64,000 nucleotides of DNA from Paenibacillus gyeongsangnamensis (GTDB lineage: Bacteria; Bacillota; Bacilli; Paenibacillales; NBRC-103111). Each line of letters starts with the position of its first letter. Position 1 is the first letter of the stretch. Of this stretch, positions 49,633 to 59,452 are shown in pieces. The notes beneath the pieces are model-generated. The model was not told where the DNA came from. It worked only from the letters and a program-made list of their open reading frames with translations, and did no database searches. The position numbers and the translations under genes were made by a program. The DNA is taken from contig NZ_JAQAGZ010000001.1 in assembly GCF_027533625.1 (NCBI RefSeq), positions 124,001 to 188,000 on the forward strand, read 5' to 3'.

Positions 49633-49648
49633 TTGAAAACGTTTGCGA
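49633..49648. promoter_or_regulatory. CcpA cre-like operator
   Basis: TTGAAAACGTTTGCGA matches 12 of the 14 defined cre positions by eye and lies between the regulatory repeat and the SBP start. Confidence 0.4.
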
Positions 49649-49664
49649 ATACGGGGGGATTTCC

Positions 49665-50972
49665 ATTTTAAAGCGTAAGCGTAATTGGAAAAAAGCATTA
49701 CACGTCTTTCTAGTTCTTGGTTTATTGACCGCCTGCAGCCAAGGAGCCGGTCAAACAGAAGCACCGGCTAAGGCTGATCCGAGTAAACAAAATGGGATCA
49801 ATACGGAAGCAGCTGAAATCGTTGTATACAATGTGTCCAATGCCAGTGCAAACCTTGAATGGTATAATGCCACAGATTTCGGCAAAGAAATCAAAGCCAA
49901 ATTTCCGAATGTGAAAATCAACTTTATCGCTACGGGCAAAGGTATGACCCCGCAGGATCTCGTCGTTTCCGGTCAGCAGATCGATTTGATCATCAGCTCC
50001 ATCTTTTCTTTTCCGTTGTTAGCTGAGACGAACCTGCTGTATGATATGTCCGAGCTGATTAAGAAAAACAACTATGACATCAACCGGCTGGAACCGTATG
50101 CTGTCGAATACCAAAAGCAGTTCGGCAGCGGAGGGATTTATGGGTTTCCGATCAGCAATGCCCCGGTCGCTTTATTCTACAACAAAGATATATTCGATAA
50201 GTTCGGAGTGGCTTATCCGAAGGACGGCATGACATGGGACGAAGCTTACGAATTAGCCAGAAAATTAACCCGGATGGATAACGGCACCTCTTACTACGGC
50301 TTTTCTACACGCTATCCGTTTATGTACAACGTGAACCAATTATCGCTTTCTTACTACGATCCGAAGGCTCAAAAGGTGCTCGTAAGCGACGATAAGTTCA
50401 GACTGTTTATGGAAAACTTCACACGATTTGCGAGTATTCCCGGAAATGAGAAGGCGACGACCGATATGTTCAGTAAAGAAAAAAATGTCGCTATGATGGC
50501 GTATCAGTTCGGCAAATGGGATTTTGACAGCTGGGATATGGTAAGCCTTCCTTACTTCAAGGAGGCGCCTGGCATTGGACCGCAGGTCTATCCAACATAC
50601 ATGAATATTTCCAGCACGAGCAAGCATAAAGAGCTCGCGTTTGAAATTTTGAAGGCACTAACTACGGATGACTACCAGATGCGCATTTCCAAAGCCGGGA
50701 CACTGCCAAGTGTGCGCAATCCGGAAATCATTAAGGCTTTTGGTGAAGCAGGGGACCCTGCCAACGGGAAAAATTATAAAGGTAAAAACGTTGGGGCGTT
50801 CTTTCCTGCAAAACGCGCTAATGCATCGTTCGTCACCAAATATGACGACATTGTCGCAAAGCGAATAAACACAGCCTTCACCGATATTGCGGCGGGCAAG
50901 AAAGACAGTAATACTGCGCTCAGGGAAGTGCAGGAGGCCTCAACGGCTGAGATCCAATCGGTGAAAAAATAA
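49665..50972 (+). CDS. Solute-binding lipoprotein, probable ATT start
   Basis: A family 1 SBP of 435 residues. The usual start codons give only a TTG at 49725, inside the lipobox, which would destroy the signal peptide. In the same frame upstream, ATT at 49665 has GGGGGGA six bases before it. From there the protein reads KRKRNWKKALHVFLVLGLLTAC, a textbook lipoprotein signal. So either ATT is used as a rare start or an ATG was mutated. The body (ALFYNKDIFDKFGVAYPKDG) is close to the SBPs at 1 and 38271. The GH3 gene begins 36 bp downstream. No permease is adjacent. Confidence 0.82.
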   Translation: MLKRKRNWKKALHVFLVLGLLTACSQGAGQTEAPAKADPSKQNGINTEAAEIVVYNVSNASANLEWYNATDFGKEIKAKFPNVKINFIATGKGMTPQDLVVSGQQIDLIISSIFSFPLLAETNLLYDMSELIKKNNYDINRLEPYAVEYQKQFGSGGIYGFPISNAPVALFYNKDIFDKFGVAYPKDGMTWDEAYELARKLTRMDNGTSYYGFSTRYPFMYNVNQLSLSYYDPKAQKVLVSDDKFRLFMENFTRFASIPGNEKATTDMFSKEKNVAMMAYQFGKWDFDSWDMVSLPYFKEAPGIGPQVYPTYMNISSTSKHKELAFEILKALTTDDYQMRISKAGTLPSVRNPEIIKAFGEAGDPANGKNYKGKNVGAFFPAKRANASFVTKYDDIVAKRINTAFTDIAAGKKDSNTALREVQEASTAEIQSVKK

Positions 50973-51007
50973 TGGTTACTTATCTTCAGAGCGGGAGGCA
51001 CAATGAG

Positions 51008-52677
51008 ATGAGCAATGCGGAGCAATGGCTGGCGCGAATGACGCTGAAGCAAAAATTGGGACAAATGATTTGCGTGCGAGCAGGAGGCTATGATAAGGAG
51101 GTTCTGGAAGGACTGAGAAGAGGAGAGGTTGGCTCGATCGGTTCAGTTTTTTTCAAAAAGTCTTTGACAGGACTACATTCCCTTGTCGATAAAGTGAACG
51201 AATATATGGAGGCCGCTGCTGTGCCGCTGCTTCTGTTTTCCGATGGCGAGCAAGGGATTAGGCGGCATATGCAAGCGGGCACAACGTTCCCGTCCATGAT
51301 GGCGCTTGGAGCGACGTTTTCACGGAACTGGCTTACCGGATGGGGTGGGCGATCGGTCGGGAGGCTCGAGCAGTAGGCTTCGGCATGATTAGCAATCCGG
51401 TTCTGGATGTGAACTCCAATCCGGATAATCCGATTATTAATACGCGCGCGATAAGCGATAAGGTGGAGCATATTATCGAGCTCGGTGAAGCGTACGTCCG
51501 TGGGATGCAGGACGCGCAGGTCATTCCGAACGGCAAGCATTATCCAGGACACGGGGACACGCACATCGACTCGCACATCTCCATGCCGAAGGTGGAGCGT
51601 TCTCTCGAGCAGTTGATGGAAACGGAGCTGCGCCCGTTTCGAGAGCTGATCGCCAAAGGTATGATGGGGATTATGACTGCGCATATATTGTATCCTGCCC
51701 TTATGGAGGAGGGGGAAGAGCCGGTGCCGGCGACGCTTTCCCGAACGATTATTACGAAGCTGCTGCGGGAGAAGCTCGGCTTCCAGGGGCTGATTGTGTC
51801 GGACAGTCTGACGATGAAGTCGGTCAAGGACGAATACGGCATTGAGCGGGCAGCGGTCATGGCAGTTCAGGCTGGCAACGACATCATTCTTCAAGATTAT
51901 CAATCCAATCCGGAGATCACGGTCCGAGCGCTGCTCCAGGCTGTAGAGTCGGGGGAACTGTCAATGGAGCATATCGACGAATCCGTTAGGCGCATTCTGA
52001 AGGTAAAGGAAAAGTTCGACCTTTTGGACAATCGTAAAATTGACCTTCAGCACGTGCAGGCGATTCTAGCGTCGGAGGAGCATCGTGATATTGCCCAGGA
52101 AATTGCTGACCATTCCGTCACCGTGCTTGAGGGCGAGTCCGTGCCTTTGCCCCCATCGCTCAAGAGGAAGGTGCTCGTTGTGGCGACACGCAGTGCGGAC
52201 GAAGGGCGCGAAGTCGAGGATATGGGCATCCGCATTGCGAGCAAGGCGGCTTATTTGCTTGATCGCTGCGTGCCGCACTGCGGTCAGGCGGATTTGTGCG
52301 TCGTTGGCGAGGAACCGGATCAGGATGATGTTGACCGCGTATCGGCCGCATTAGGTGAAGGCCATTATGACCATGTCATATTCGGTACATTCGTCCGCGT
52401 AATAAGCTACAAGGATGGAAGCGGCACGATATCGCAGCGCCAGAGCGAATTGATCGGACGAATAAAGCAGTACGATCCCGGTATGACCTTTCTTATTTTT
52501 GGCAGTCCTTACATCTTACGAAAGACAGAAGGCGTATTCGCCAACTGCGTGTGCGTATACAATGATTGCAACTCTTCGATTGATTCGGCTGTCAAAGTGT
52601 TGTTCGGCGAGCTGAAAGCCTCTGGCAAGCTTCCTGTGAACGTAAATGATAAATACGTTTACGGATACGGTCTGTAG
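51008..52677 (+). pseudogene. GH3 beta-N-acetylhexosaminidase (NagZ-type) with one frameshift
   Basis: A GH3 gene of about 556 codons broken once near 51327. The first frame reaches MALGATFSR, the second continues ELAYRMGWAIGREARAVGFG; one missing G (CACGGGAACTGG expected) restores it. The motif KHYPGHGDTHIDSH contains the His/Asp acid-base dyad typical of NagZ-type hexosaminidases. The nucleophile Asp is in GLIVSDSLTMKSV. A C-terminal GH3_C-like domain completes it. No signal peptide: it would release GlcNAc or GalNAc from imported fragments in the cytoplasm. ATG 51008 has GGGAGG nine bases upstream. Not known whether the frameshift is real. Confidence 0.85.
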
Positions 52678-52701
52678 AGGGGAGGATTCAATTGGCAGGT
52701 C

Positions 52702-52736
52702 CGGCCTCGGATCACGATTATCGTATTCCGAGGCCG
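52702..52736 (+). terminator. Terminator-like 10-bp hairpin
   Basis: CGGCCTCGGA (52702-52711) pairs with TCCGAGGCCG (52727-52736). No T-run follows. It lies between convergent GH3 and cupin genes. Confidence 0.45.
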
Positions 52737-52831
52737 CTGCTGTAAACTTCGATTGAATCGAACTAAATATTAAATAAGTTTGGGCTTCTCGAAGGAGCCG
52801 TTAAATTGTTCCCCACCCCAGCATAGGGTCG

Positions 52832-53251
52832 CTATTCCGACCAAGTCACCGGTTTATCCAGAATGACGCCATCCGTCTCCACCCATTGGCGGAGACTGCC
52901 GGCCTGAACTTGAATAACGATGAAATACAAATCCCCAGTACCGTTATTGCGTAGCGTGCGTTCGCCTTCAGGTGCAACGCGGACCGCTGTTCCTTCCTTG
53001 ACATCAAAAATCTGTCCATCCACCTGGAACTGACCTCGGCCGCCAATGAAAAGGTATAGCTCTTCATTCTCGCGATGTGTGTGATAGAACGGGATAGCGC
53101 CTCCCTCCGGCAGTTGGTTCAATGAAACCTCCATGCCGGTTAGTCCAAGCCTATCCTTCAGAAAGTACTTACCTGGGATGGGATCCTTCGTCATACTCAA
53201 AAGACCGCTAAAAGAACCTGCTTCCACAACGTTGAAATTAGTTCCGTTCAT
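52832..53251 (-). CDS. Cupin domain protein
   Basis: A small protein of 139 residues with one cupin_2 barrel: YHTHRENEELYLFIGGRGQF carries the metal-binding His/Glu set, and GTAVRVAPEGERTLRN the second motif. Members bind sugars or act as isomerases or dioxygenases; function is open. ATG 53251 is preferred because GAGGTGAG precedes it by seven bases; the frame extends to 53278. It is divergent from the sulfatase gene, and the 90-bp repeat lies between. Confidence 0.8.
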   Translation of the reverse strand: MNGTNFNVVEAGSFSGLLSMTKDPIPGKYFLKDRLGLTGMEVSLNQLPEGGAIPFYHTHRENEELYLFIGGRGQFQVDGQIFDVKEGTAVRVAPEGERTLRNNGTGDLYFIVIQVQAGSLRQWVETDGVILDKPVTWSE

Positions 53252-53412
53252 TTGTCGACTCACCTCGCATATTTTCATTTTCAGCGGCGTTCGTTACTTT
53301 CGTTGTTTGTACCTTGCTTTTCAGTTATTTCCATTCCTCCCAACTTTATTAGTTATTACTGCCCTACTATATCATTTAATACATTTTTAGGTTTCTTACG
53401 GATTGCTATTTT

Positions 53413-53502
53413 GCCTTCATCGTAAGAATTGTCAAATTTATCGTCAATTTTGGCATGGGATTGAATGGATGTAAATTGTATTCTTTAAATGGAGAAGAAA
53501 GA
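53413..53502 (+). repeat. 90-bp regulatory repeat, copy 2
   Basis: The second copy of the element at 49527-49616. It ends 34 bp before the sulfatase start. Both copies keep the same orientation to the downstream operon. Confidence 0.8.
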
Positions 53503-53536
53503 TGAAAACAGCAGTGTCGGGAGGAACGACAATACA

Positions 53537-55000
53537 ATGGAAAATATCAAACGGAAGTCGAACATCGTATTTATACTCGTAGACGATATGGGTAGCTGGG
53601 CGCTCGGCAGTGCCGGAAACAGCGAAATTCGCACCCCTCACCTCGACAAGCTCGCTGCCGAAGGGACCCGGTTCGATCATTTTTTTTGCACATCGCCTGT
53701 TTGCTCGCCTGCGCGGGCATCGATTATGACCGGAAGAATTCCGTCCCAGCATGGCGTTCACGACTGGATTCGCTCGGGCAACGTGAACCGAGGCGAGCTA
53801 AATGAAGAGGTGCGCACGCATCTTGTGTTTGCCGACGAGCGTACCGCAGTCGATTATTTGGCTGGTCAGCCGACTTATACGGAGCTTCTCGCTGAGGCCG
53901 GTTATACCTGCGCGTTAAGCGGAAAGTGGCATTTGGGCAACAACGCGGTCCCAAGGAAAGGCTTCGAACGCTGGTTTTCGATCGCCAGAGGGGGCTGCTC
54001 CTATATGAAGCCGGATATCGTGCAGGATGGCGAGGTAAAGATCGTGAACGAATACGTAACCGATCTGATCACGGATCATGCACTGCAATTTTTAGACGAG
54101 CTGGGGCGTCAAGAATCCCCGTTCTATTTGAGCGTTCACTATACGGCGCCTCATTCGCCTTGGAACCGCTCGGAGCATCCGGAATCGTACGTCGCCATGT
54201 ACGACGACTGCCCGTTCGAATCGGTGCCGGAGCTCACGCCGCATCCGAACCAGATCCGGACGGCCCCGCATGGGGAAGGGGAACGCCGCAAAGAGCTGCT
54301 GCGCGGCTACTACGCATCCATCACCGCCATGGACGACGGAATCGGCAAAATCATGGATATGCTCGAGGAGCGGGGACTTCGGGAGCAAACGCTTGTCGTA
54401 TTTATGGGTGACAACGGCATGAACATGGGGCATCACGGGGTATGGGGCAAAGGGAACGGTACGTTCCCGCTCAATATGTACGATACGTCGGTCATGGTTC
54501 CCGCCATTTTCAGCCAGCCGGGCGTTATTCCTGCCGGACGAATTATGAGTGAGCTGCTTAGCCAGTACGACGTATTCCCAACCCTGTTGGATTACGTAGG
54601 ACTGTCCAATCCCGAACAGGATCGGCTGCCCGGCCGCAGCTTTGGCGACCTGCTGCGGGGAGAAACGGGAGCCGGCCGCGAGGATATCGTCATCTATGAC
54701 GAATACGGCCCGGTCCGCATGATCCGGACCCAGGATTGGAAATACGTGCACCGCTATCCATACGGGCCGCACGAGCTGTACGACCTGCGGAATGATCCGA
54801 ACGAGGACGCCAACCGGGTTGACGATTCGGAGTGCCAAGAGGTGCTTGAAGCGCTGCGGTTCCGGCTAGGGGAATGGTTCGGGAAATACGTGATCCCAGG
54901 GAAGGATGGCATATCCGCTCCCGTTACGGGATTCGGGCAGATGAGTCCGCTTGCTCCGGGCGTAACGGAAGGCGGAGCCTTCAAGCCGCTGGCGAAATAG
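53537..55000 (+). CDS. Type I sulfatase, formylglycine-dependent
   Basis: A sulfatase of 487 residues without a signal peptide, hence cytoplasmic. The metal-binding start NIVFILVDDMGSW and the maturation motif CSPAR (C56, in SPVCSPARASIMTGR) are clear; C56 must be turned into formylglycine by an FGE-type or radical SAM enzyme encoded elsewhere. GKWHLG and FMGDNGMNMGHHG give further active-site residues. It would take sulfate from imported sugars, fitting a sulfated glycan. ATG 53537 is preferred for GGGAGG upstream, although at 12 bases; ATG 53489 has no site. Sensor regulator and ABC genes follow on the same strand. Confidence 0.92.
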   Translation: MENIKRKSNIVFILVDDMGSWALGSAGNSEIRTPHLDKLAAEGTRFDHFFCTSPVCSPARASIMTGRIPSQHGVHDWIRSGNVNRGELNEEVRTHLVFADERTAVDYLAGQPTYTELLAEAGYTCALSGKWHLGNNAVPRKGFERWFSIARGGCSYMKPDIVQDGEVKIVNEYVTDLITDHALQFLDELGRQESPFYLSVHYTAPHSPWNRSEHPESYVAMYDDCPFESVPELTPHPNQIRTAPHGEGERRKELLRGYYASITAMDDGIGKIMDMLEERGLREQTLVVFMGDNGMNMGHHGVWGKGNGTFPLNMYDTSVMVPAIFSQPGVIPAGRIMSELLSQYDVFPTLLDYVGLSNPEQDRLPGRSFGDLLRGETGAGREDIVIYDEYGPVRMIRTQDWKYVHRYPYGPHELYDLRNDPNEDANRVDDSECQEVLEALRFRLGEWFGKYVIPGKDGISAPVTGFGQMSPLAPGVTEGGAFKPLAK

Positions 55001-55102
55001 TAAGGAGAGGACGGCTTCTGGCCGTCCTTCGCCATATCCATACTTTCCGTTTCAGGCTTCCGCCTGGATGAGGATATTTTCCATCATACGAGGGGGATCT
55101 AG

Positions 55103-57418
55103 ATGAAACGTACCTTTTTCATCCGTCTGCTGCTGCGGTTAACGATCGCCGTCGTATTAATCACGATGCTCGTAGGGGCGCTTATGTACCGGTATACGGC
55201 TTCGATGCTCAAGGAGGAAGTGCTGGGCGCCAATACGGAGCTGCTCGCGCAGACAAGAAAGATCGTCGAGCAGGCGCTGGGCGAGGTGCAGCAAATGGCC
55301 GGCTCGCTCGCCTTGAACAGCGACGTAGAGAAGGCAGTTTGGCTGACCTGGAACTTGGACGAGGATTATCATTTTTTAGTCAATACGAGTAATCTTTTTT
55401 CCGATCGCATCAACTCCTCCAATTATTTGCACTCCATCTACTTGTACAGCGCGGTCAACCAAAAGCTGATTTCCCGTTCGGGCATTGACGACATTTCCAC
55501 TTTTCCTTATTCGGAAAGCTTGAAGAGCTTCCTTGCGAGCCGCGGAACGTCGGATTGGGAGGCGGATCGTTTGAACGATGGCGGCGGCAGTGACGACGTC
55601 ATTTCTTTCTATTTCAGCGTTCCGATCCAGAACGCGCAGAAGAAAGGCGTACTGATGATCAACCTGAAGGAGAATGTGCTGTACAATGCGGTCGTGAATA
55701 CGAATCAGCGCAAGCTGGGGAATGTGGCTATCCTGAATTCGGATGGCGAAGTGCTTTCATATAAAGATAAAAAGCAGCTGCCGACCCGGTTCGACGAGAC
55801 GGATATGGTGCGGATCCGGAAGGCCAAGGAAGGGTACTTCGTTAAAGACTTGGACGGCAACCAGACCTTGGTTTCGTACATGACTTCTTCACTCAACGGA
55901 TGGATTTATGTGACACTAAACCCTTACAACGAAGTGTTCAAGCGGTCCAAGGAAGTACTCCGCCTTACGTTGCTGGTTTCTTTCACCGGTCTCGCGCTTG
56001 GAGTTCTGCTTATGATCGCGGTATCCGGAATGTCTTACCGACCCGTCAGAAAAATGGTGCAGCATATCGCCTCCAACATCGGAAGGCCGCTGCCGGGCAG
56101 CCCGCACGGGGACGAATTCGGTTATATCCGTGACTCGATCGACCATCTCCATCATCAGAATGAAGAGTTCAAAGCGAAGTTTCACGAACAAGAGCTGATC
56201 CTGCAGGACCATGTGCTCGTCAACCTCTTATCCGGCAAAGCGAAGGAGAACGACGAAATGCTGCGCCAGATCCGATACTATCGGCTGAATCTGGAACCGG
56301 AGCATTTCATCGTCATGGTCTTGCGCATTCATCTGGACGGCATCTTGCTGCCGGAGACGGAGGAGCATGCGCTTAACCTGATCCGGTTTCAAATACGCGC
56401 GATAGGCGAGGAAGCGATTGGCCGGTTCGGCAAGGGGGCCTATATCAGCCAGTTTCACCGGCACGATGTCGTCATTCTGAACGCCAGGCAGGAAGATGAT
56501 CATGAACGGGCGATCGGCAGGGCCAAAGAGCTGGCGTTTCATATGACAAACGCCGTGACCGGACAAATCCCGGACGTGCAGCTGACTATCGGTGTCGGCG
56601 GCCGGTTCAGGAGGCTGTCGGATATATCCCTTTCCTACGGCGAAGCGGTGGAAGCACTCTTGTACGAGCGGATCGCAGGCAAAGGGAGCGTGCTGTCTAT
56701 CCACGACATGCAGGTGAACCGCGGCAACCGGAACCGTTTTATCGTTTATCGCGGCCTGGTAGACAGGCTGGTCGGCGATTTGAAAACCGGCAGCCTGACG
56801 CAGGCGCTCCAGACGAAGGACCTAATGATAGGAGAGTTGAAAAACGACCCGCAATTCGGGTTTTCCTATAAGCATATGATTCTGACGCATCTGTTAAACG
56901 GGCTCGTTGCGGTCCGGGTGGAATTCGTGAAGAAGGAGGACGAGCCGGACGATGTGGAGAACCGCTGGTTCGCCGAGTTTCCCAAGCTGCACAATCTCGA
57001 TGAAATCGGTGAGTGGCTGGGGCGAATCATCACGCAAATGGGGGACGAGCTGCGGGACAAGCGTGAGAATAAAAATATCGAAATGATCGGGAAGCTGGCC
57101 AGTTATATCCGGGCGCACTATCGCGAACCGATCGGCCTGCAGACGCTTGCCGATCTGGTGTTTATGAACGGCAATTATTTGTCCAAAGTTTTCAAGGAAG
57201 TAACGGGAAAGACGTTCATCGATTTTTTAACGGAAATCCGGTTTGAAGAGGCATGCCGACTGCTGAAGGAAACAGACCTGTCCGTTTCCGAAATTGCGGA
57301 GCAGACCGGCTTCGGTCAAAAGCAGAACGTCATCCGGACATTCAAGAAATATACCGGCCTAACCCCGACGGAATATCGCAACCGCACCGTCATGGACCGA
57401 TTAAAGGGCGAGAACTGA
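55103..57418 (+). CDS. Membrane-anchored AraC sensor-regulator (YesS-like)
   Basis: A protein of 771 residues. Membrane helices at about 8-29 and 288-312 enclose an extracellular dCACHE-like sensor (about 35-285). The cytoplasmic part ends in HTH_18: LADLVFMNGNYLSKVFKEVT and TGFGQKQNVIRTFKKYTGLT. AGGGGG precedes the ATG. It lies between the sulfatase gene and a complete ABC operon and has the same order of parts as the one at 11358. It probably senses the ligand of the following SBP and turns on both. Confidence 0.92.
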   Translation: MKRTFFIRLLLRLTIAVVLITMLVGALMYRYTASMLKEEVLGANTELLAQTRKIVEQALGEVQQMAGSLALNSDVEKAVWLTWNLDEDYHFLVNTSNLFSDRINSSNYLHSIYLYSAVNQKLISRSGIDDISTFPYSESLKSFLASRGTSDWEADRLNDGGGSDDVISFYFSVPIQNAQKKGVLMINLKENVLYNAVVNTNQRKLGNVAILNSDGEVLSYKDKKQLPTRFDETDMVRIRKAKEGYFVKDLDGNQTLVSYMTSSLNGWIYVTLNPYNEVFKRSKEVLRLTLLVSFTGLALGVLLMIAVSGMSYRPVRKMVQHIASNIGRPLPGSPHGDEFGYIRDSIDHLHHQNEEFKAKFHEQELILQDHVLVNLLSGKAKENDEMLRQIRYYRLNLEPEHFIVMVLRIHLDGILLPETEEHALNLIRFQIRAIGEEAIGRFGKGAYISQFHRHDVVILNARQEDDHERAIGRAKELAFHMTNAVTGQIPDVQLTIGVGGRFRRLSDISLSYGEAVEALLYERIAGKGSVLSIHDMQVNRGNRNRFIVYRGLVDRLVGDLKTGSLTQALQTKDLMIGELKNDPQFGFSYKHMILTHLLNGLVAVRVEFVKKEDEPDDVENRWFAEFPKLHNLDEIGEWLGRIITQMGDELRDKRENKNIEMIGKLASYIRAHYREPIGLQTLADLVFMNGNYLSKVFKEVTGKTFIDFLTEIRFEEACRLLKETDLSVSEIAEQTGFGQKQNVIRTFKKYTGLTPTEYRNRTVMDRLKGEN

Positions 57419-57484
57419 TCGAAAGATACCGATCCGATCAATTCATACCCAACCTAAGGCAAAAAAAGAAACCGTTTACACCAA

Positions 57485-57533
57485 TTGAATCTTGAGCAAA
57501 TTCCCCTTATTACCTAATCTGAAAGTGCTTACA
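57485..57533 (+). promoter_or_regulatory. Promoter with cre-like site before ABC operon
   Basis: TTGAAT (57485-57490) and TATTAC (57508-57513) are 17 bp apart. TGAAAGTGCTTACA (57520-57533) differs at one position from the cre consensus and would cover the start point. A second cre-like AAACCGTTTACA lies at 57469-57480. Confidence 0.45.
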
Positions 57534-57559
57534 AAAAACAACGCAAGGGAGGGGTCATT

Positions 57560-58516
57560 ATGGCTGTGCCGGCAACAGCAGCGGCGGGTGTAGAACCGGC
57601 GATCCGCAGGCGTAGAATGCTGTGGAAACGTATGGTTGCGGGACGTTATTTGTACATCATGCTGCTGCCGCTCATCGTTTATTACGGCATCTTTCATTAC
57701 TATCCGATGTACGGCGCCTTGATTGCATTCAAACAGTTCAGCATCACCAAGGGGATCCTCGGCAGCCCGTGGGTCGGATTCAAGAATTTTGAGTATTTGT
57801 TCGGACTGGACAAATTTTGGCAGGTGTTCTGGAATACGATCATCATCAGTGTATACCGGCTAGTTTTCGGATTTCCGATGCCGCTGATTATGGCGATTTT
57901 GTTGAACGAAGCTAGACGGATCGTGTTCAAAAGAACCGTGCAGACAATCGTTTATTTGCCGCATTTTATTTCCTGGGTCATTATGGGCGGCTTATTGATC
58001 AACTTGCTTTCCACGGACAGCGGCGTCGTCAACAACATCATTAGAGCGTTCGGAGGCAATCCGGTCGGTTTCCTGACGGATGACCGCTATTTTCGCAGCA
58101 CGCTGGTATGGTCGATGATCTGGAAGGAGTTCGGCTGGAACACGATTATTTATATGGCCGCGCTGGCAGGCGTCAATCCGCAGCTGTACGAAGCGGCCTT
58201 GATGGACGGCGCGAACCGGTGGCGGCGCATTTGGCACATTACGCTGCCTTCCATCCGCGGAACGATCGTCATTCTTTTTATTCTGCGTATCGGCAGTCTG
58301 ATGGAAGCCGGATTCGAGCAAATTTTCATTCTGTACCACCCTGGCGTCTACAACGTAGCCGATATCATCGACACCTATGTGTACCGGATCGGGTTGACGG
58401 AAGGCCGCTTCAGCTTGGCTGCGGCCGTCGGATTGTTCAAGTCGGCCATCAACTTCGTGCTGCTGGTCGCCGCCAATCGTCTGTCCAAAATGATGGGCGA
58501 GCAAGGAATTTATTAA
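57560..58516 (+). CDS. ABC transporter permease, LplB type
   Basis: A 318-residue sugar permease with six membrane segments; the first reads YLYIIMLLPLIVYYGIFHYY. The EAA loop is YEAALMDGANRWRRIWHIT. A Shine-Dalgarno GGAGGGG precedes the ATG. Very similar in plan to the permease at 9393, but clearly a different member. It starts the second complete importer of the window. Confidence 0.94.
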   Translation: MAVPATAAAGVEPAIRRRRMLWKRMVAGRYLYIMLLPLIVYYGIFHYYPMYGALIAFKQFSITKGILGSPWVGFKNFEYLFGLDKFWQVFWNTIIISVYRLVFGFPMPLIMAILLNEARRIVFKRTVQTIVYLPHFISWVIMGGLLINLLSTDSGVVNNIIRAFGGNPVGFLTDDRYFRSTLVWSMIWKEFGWNTIIYMAALAGVNPQLYEAALMDGANRWRRIWHITLPSIRGTIVILFILRIGSLMEAGFEQIFILYHPGVYNVADIIDTYVYRIGLTEGRFSLAAAVGLFKSAINFVLLVAANRLSKMMGEQGIY

Positions 58517-58537
58517 GAAGCGTGGAGGGGGAGTACA

Positions 58538-59404
58538 ATGCCGCGCGGCGGATTAGGCAGCAGGCTGTTCGACAGCTTAAACAACGTTCTTTTAACTTTG
58601 ATAGCGCTTTCCACTTTATATCCGTTCTGGGATTCCCTGATCGTATCCGTCACGCCGCTTAACGAAAGCATCGCGACGAACATCCATCTTTATCCGCGGG
58701 TCATTACGCTGGAGGCATATCGGTATTTGCTTAAGCTCAGCCAGCTTTGGACCTCGTATAAAGTAAGCATTATCGTCACGGTTGCTGGAACGGCGATCAG
58801 CATGGCGGCAACGACGCTGGGCGCTTATGCGCTCTCCAAGAAAGAACTGCCGGGCAGCAGGGTGGTCATGTTCTCCATCGTGTTTACGATGATGTTCGGC
58901 GGCGGGGTGATCCCGAACTTCCTGGTAGTCAAGCAGCTCGGGATGTTGAATTCGATCTGGGCGATGATCATTCCGTCGGCAATTCAAACCTATAACTTGA
59001 TCATCATGCGCAGCTTCTTCTCCACCATTCCGGAAAGCCTGGAGGAGTCAGCCAAAATAGACGGCAGCAACGATGTCGGCATTCTGCTTCGTATCGTCAT
59101 TCCGCTGTCGATGCCGGCCATCGCCACCGTATCGCTGTTCTACGCGGTGTCGAAGTGGAACGAGTTTTTCACTGCTGTGATGTACATTACCGACAAGGGC
59201 ATCTGGCCGCTGCAGCTGTTCCTCCGGTCCATGCTGATCGACAACGAAGCTGCGTTTCAGTCGGGAGGAGACAGCCCGTTTCTGCTCGGTCAATCGATTA
59301 AAATGGCGACGATCATGATTTCCGCCATACCGGTCATGGCGATCTATCCGTTCTTCCAGCGTTATTTCGTGCAAGGCGTTACACTGGGCGCCGTCAAGGA
59401 ATGA
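58538..59404 (+). CDS. ABC transporter permease, YtcP type
   Basis: A 288-residue partner permease with six membrane segments. EAA loop LEESAKIDGSNDVGILLRIV; C-terminal RYFVQGVTLGAVKE matches the conserved family tail. GGAGGGGG lies before ATG 58538, and the gap to the upstream permease is 21 bp. Together they form the channel for the SBP encoded next. Confidence 0.94.
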   Translation: MPRGGLGSRLFDSLNNVLLTLIALSTLYPFWDSLIVSVTPLNESIATNIHLYPRVITLEAYRYLLKLSQLWTSYKVSIIVTVAGTAISMAATTLGAYALSKKELPGSRVVMFSIVFTMMFGGGVIPNFLVVKQLGMLNSIWAMIIPSAIQTYNLIIMRSFFSTIPESLEESAKIDGSNDVGILLRIVIPLSMPAIATVSLFYAVSKWNEFFTAVMYITDKGIWPLQLFLRSMLIDNEAAFQSGGDSPFLLGQSIKMATIMISAIPVMAIYPFFQRYFVQGVTLGAVKE

Positions 59405-59452
59405 CGGGCGGGATTTCATACAAAGATTCATGATTCAGAAGGAGGAAAACAG

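Noticed and set aside
51088-51903. Minus-strand open frame of 271 codons inside the GH3 gene
   Set aside because: It is antisense to conserved GH3 motifs and has no family features.
54092-54838. Minus-strand open frame of 248 codons in the sulfatase gene
   Set aside because: It arises from the GC-rich codon use of the sulfatase and has no start signal.
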